This document shows, one piece after another, positions 63,691 to 64,000 of a stretch of 64,000 nucleotides of DNA. A program made the translations under genes and the position numbers. Positions within the stretch are counted from its first letter, which is position 1. The number at the start of each line of letters is the position of its first letter. The notes below the pieces were generated by a model that made no database searches, had not been told where the DNA came from, and saw only the letters and a list, made by a program, of their open reading frames with translations. The DNA comes from Paraburkholderia tuberum STM678 (lineage in GTDB: Bacteria; Pseudomonadota; Gammaproteobacteria; Burkholderiales; Burkholderiaceae), in NCBI RefSeq assembly GCF_902833905.1, contig NZ_CADFGP010000015.1, forward strand, positions 1 through 64,000, given 5' to 3'.

Positions 63691-64000
63691 CGTCGCCGGT
63701 CCGATCCGCTTCGGCGAGCAAGTCGCGTACCGCGAGGTGTAACGGGAGGGGCAGGAACGCATCACGCGTCGGCGCGATGTTCGCGAAGGCGCACGCGCGC
63801 ACGCACGCGGACCCGACCCTCGCGCCGATGTTGGCCGCGTTGGGCACGTGGGCGAGGTCGCCGGATGCGTCGTGGGCTGGCCGCAATCTGCACCAGAGGG
63901 CGCGAGCTGTGTTGGAGCAGTCGGGGTGTGACGTGGCGGCTGAGAGGTTAGGGCTTGAGGTATGACAGACGGCCTCGACGCGATTGCCAGCCGGGTCGAC
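63659..64000 (-). CDS. Partial VOC-superfamily gene, C-terminus (continues beyond the window)
   Basis: The minus-strand frame entering from the right edge begins VDPAGNRVEAVCHTS, the standard C-terminal end of glyoxalase/VOC proteins (compare DPDGNRIEAVCH). In typical members the protein stops a few residues later. Here the frame stays open for about 100 more residues of Ala/Arg-rich, low-conservation sequence, to a stop at 63659 inside the 3' end of msrC. The stop may have been lost. Only the first dozen codons are supported by similarity. Confidence 0.5.
   Translation of the reverse strand, partial: VDPAGNRVEAVCHTSSPNLSAATSHPDCSNTARALWCRLRPAHDASGDLAHVPNAANIGARVGSACVRACAFANIAPTRDAFLPLPLHLAVRDLLAEADRTGDATRRAAVLPR

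Noticed and set aside
63648..63965. 105-codon plus-strand ORF at the right end
   Set aside because: No similarity, overlaps msrC out of frame, and the minus strand shows a recognisable VOC end.

Overview
The window is high-GC, gene-dense chromosomal DNA that looks like a beta-proteobacterium of the Burkholderia/Paraburkholderia group. This is inferred from gene content: monomeric NADP-isocitrate dehydrogenase, PurT, an intracellular PhaZ with the Ralstonia-type Cys183/Asp355/His388 triad, TrhO, GluQRS, and a long Ala/Pro-rich FtsK. No rRNA, tRNA or CRISPR array was seen, and no transposase gene. Most of the 64 kb is ordinary core genome, with three accessory patches.

Layout. 0-1.9 kb is AT-rich accessory DNA: a CdiI-like immunity gene, an RNase A-like toxin gene, and a frameshifted Sir2 remnant on the minus strand. 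2.1-4.4 kb is isocitrate dehydrogenase. 4.5-7.3 kb is a three-gene minus-strand operon. It encodes a protein combining a Crp-type cyclic-nucleotide domain with FliG-C-like repeats, a MotA-family stator and a MotB-family stator. This is the most unusual system in the window. 7.7-12 kb holds a spermidine-synthase-like protein, a DUF3311/sodium-solute symporter pair and a FUSC protein. 12-17.2 kb (minus) holds a VOC protein, transaldolase, BenE, a VWA protein and a MoxR ATPase. 17.5-18.3 kb has two small secreted c-type cytochromes. 18.4-20.6 kb (minus) is rsxB-nth-DUF1841. 20.8-25.4 kb has a TetR regulator converging on phaZ, a GH15 glycosidase and a small hypothetical gene. 25.7-32.4 kb holds a DUF3096 peptide, a lactonase-fold protein, a 1358-residue FtsK and a META lipoprotein.

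32.4-32.7 kb is a 314-bp non-coding element bounded by perfect 32-bp inverted repeats and containing two long perfect hairpins. 32.9-38.4 kb holds purT, two small envelope proteins (one MliC-like) and a TPP-enzyme/aldehyde-dehydrogenase operon. 38.7-46 kb has a RhlE-type helicase, trhO-gluQRS and dnaE. 46-54.9 kb is a cell-surface glycan region: five glycosyltransferases, MsbA and an O-antigen-ligase-like membrane protein, in mixed orientations. 55.5-57.4 kb holds rdgC convergent with a short FecR-type gene, followed by about 0.5 kb of AT-rich DNA without a convincing gene. 57.9-64 kb holds an MFS transporter, two VOC proteins, an SH3/NlpC-P60 lipoprotein, a two-Mop-domain molbindin, a secreted hypothetical protein, free-methionine-R-sulfoxide reductase, and the end of another VOC gene cut by the window edge.

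Function calls rest on reading motifs and remembered family sequences; no database search was run. Start codons were chosen by Shine-Dalgarno match, family length and spacing, and doubtful ones are flagged.
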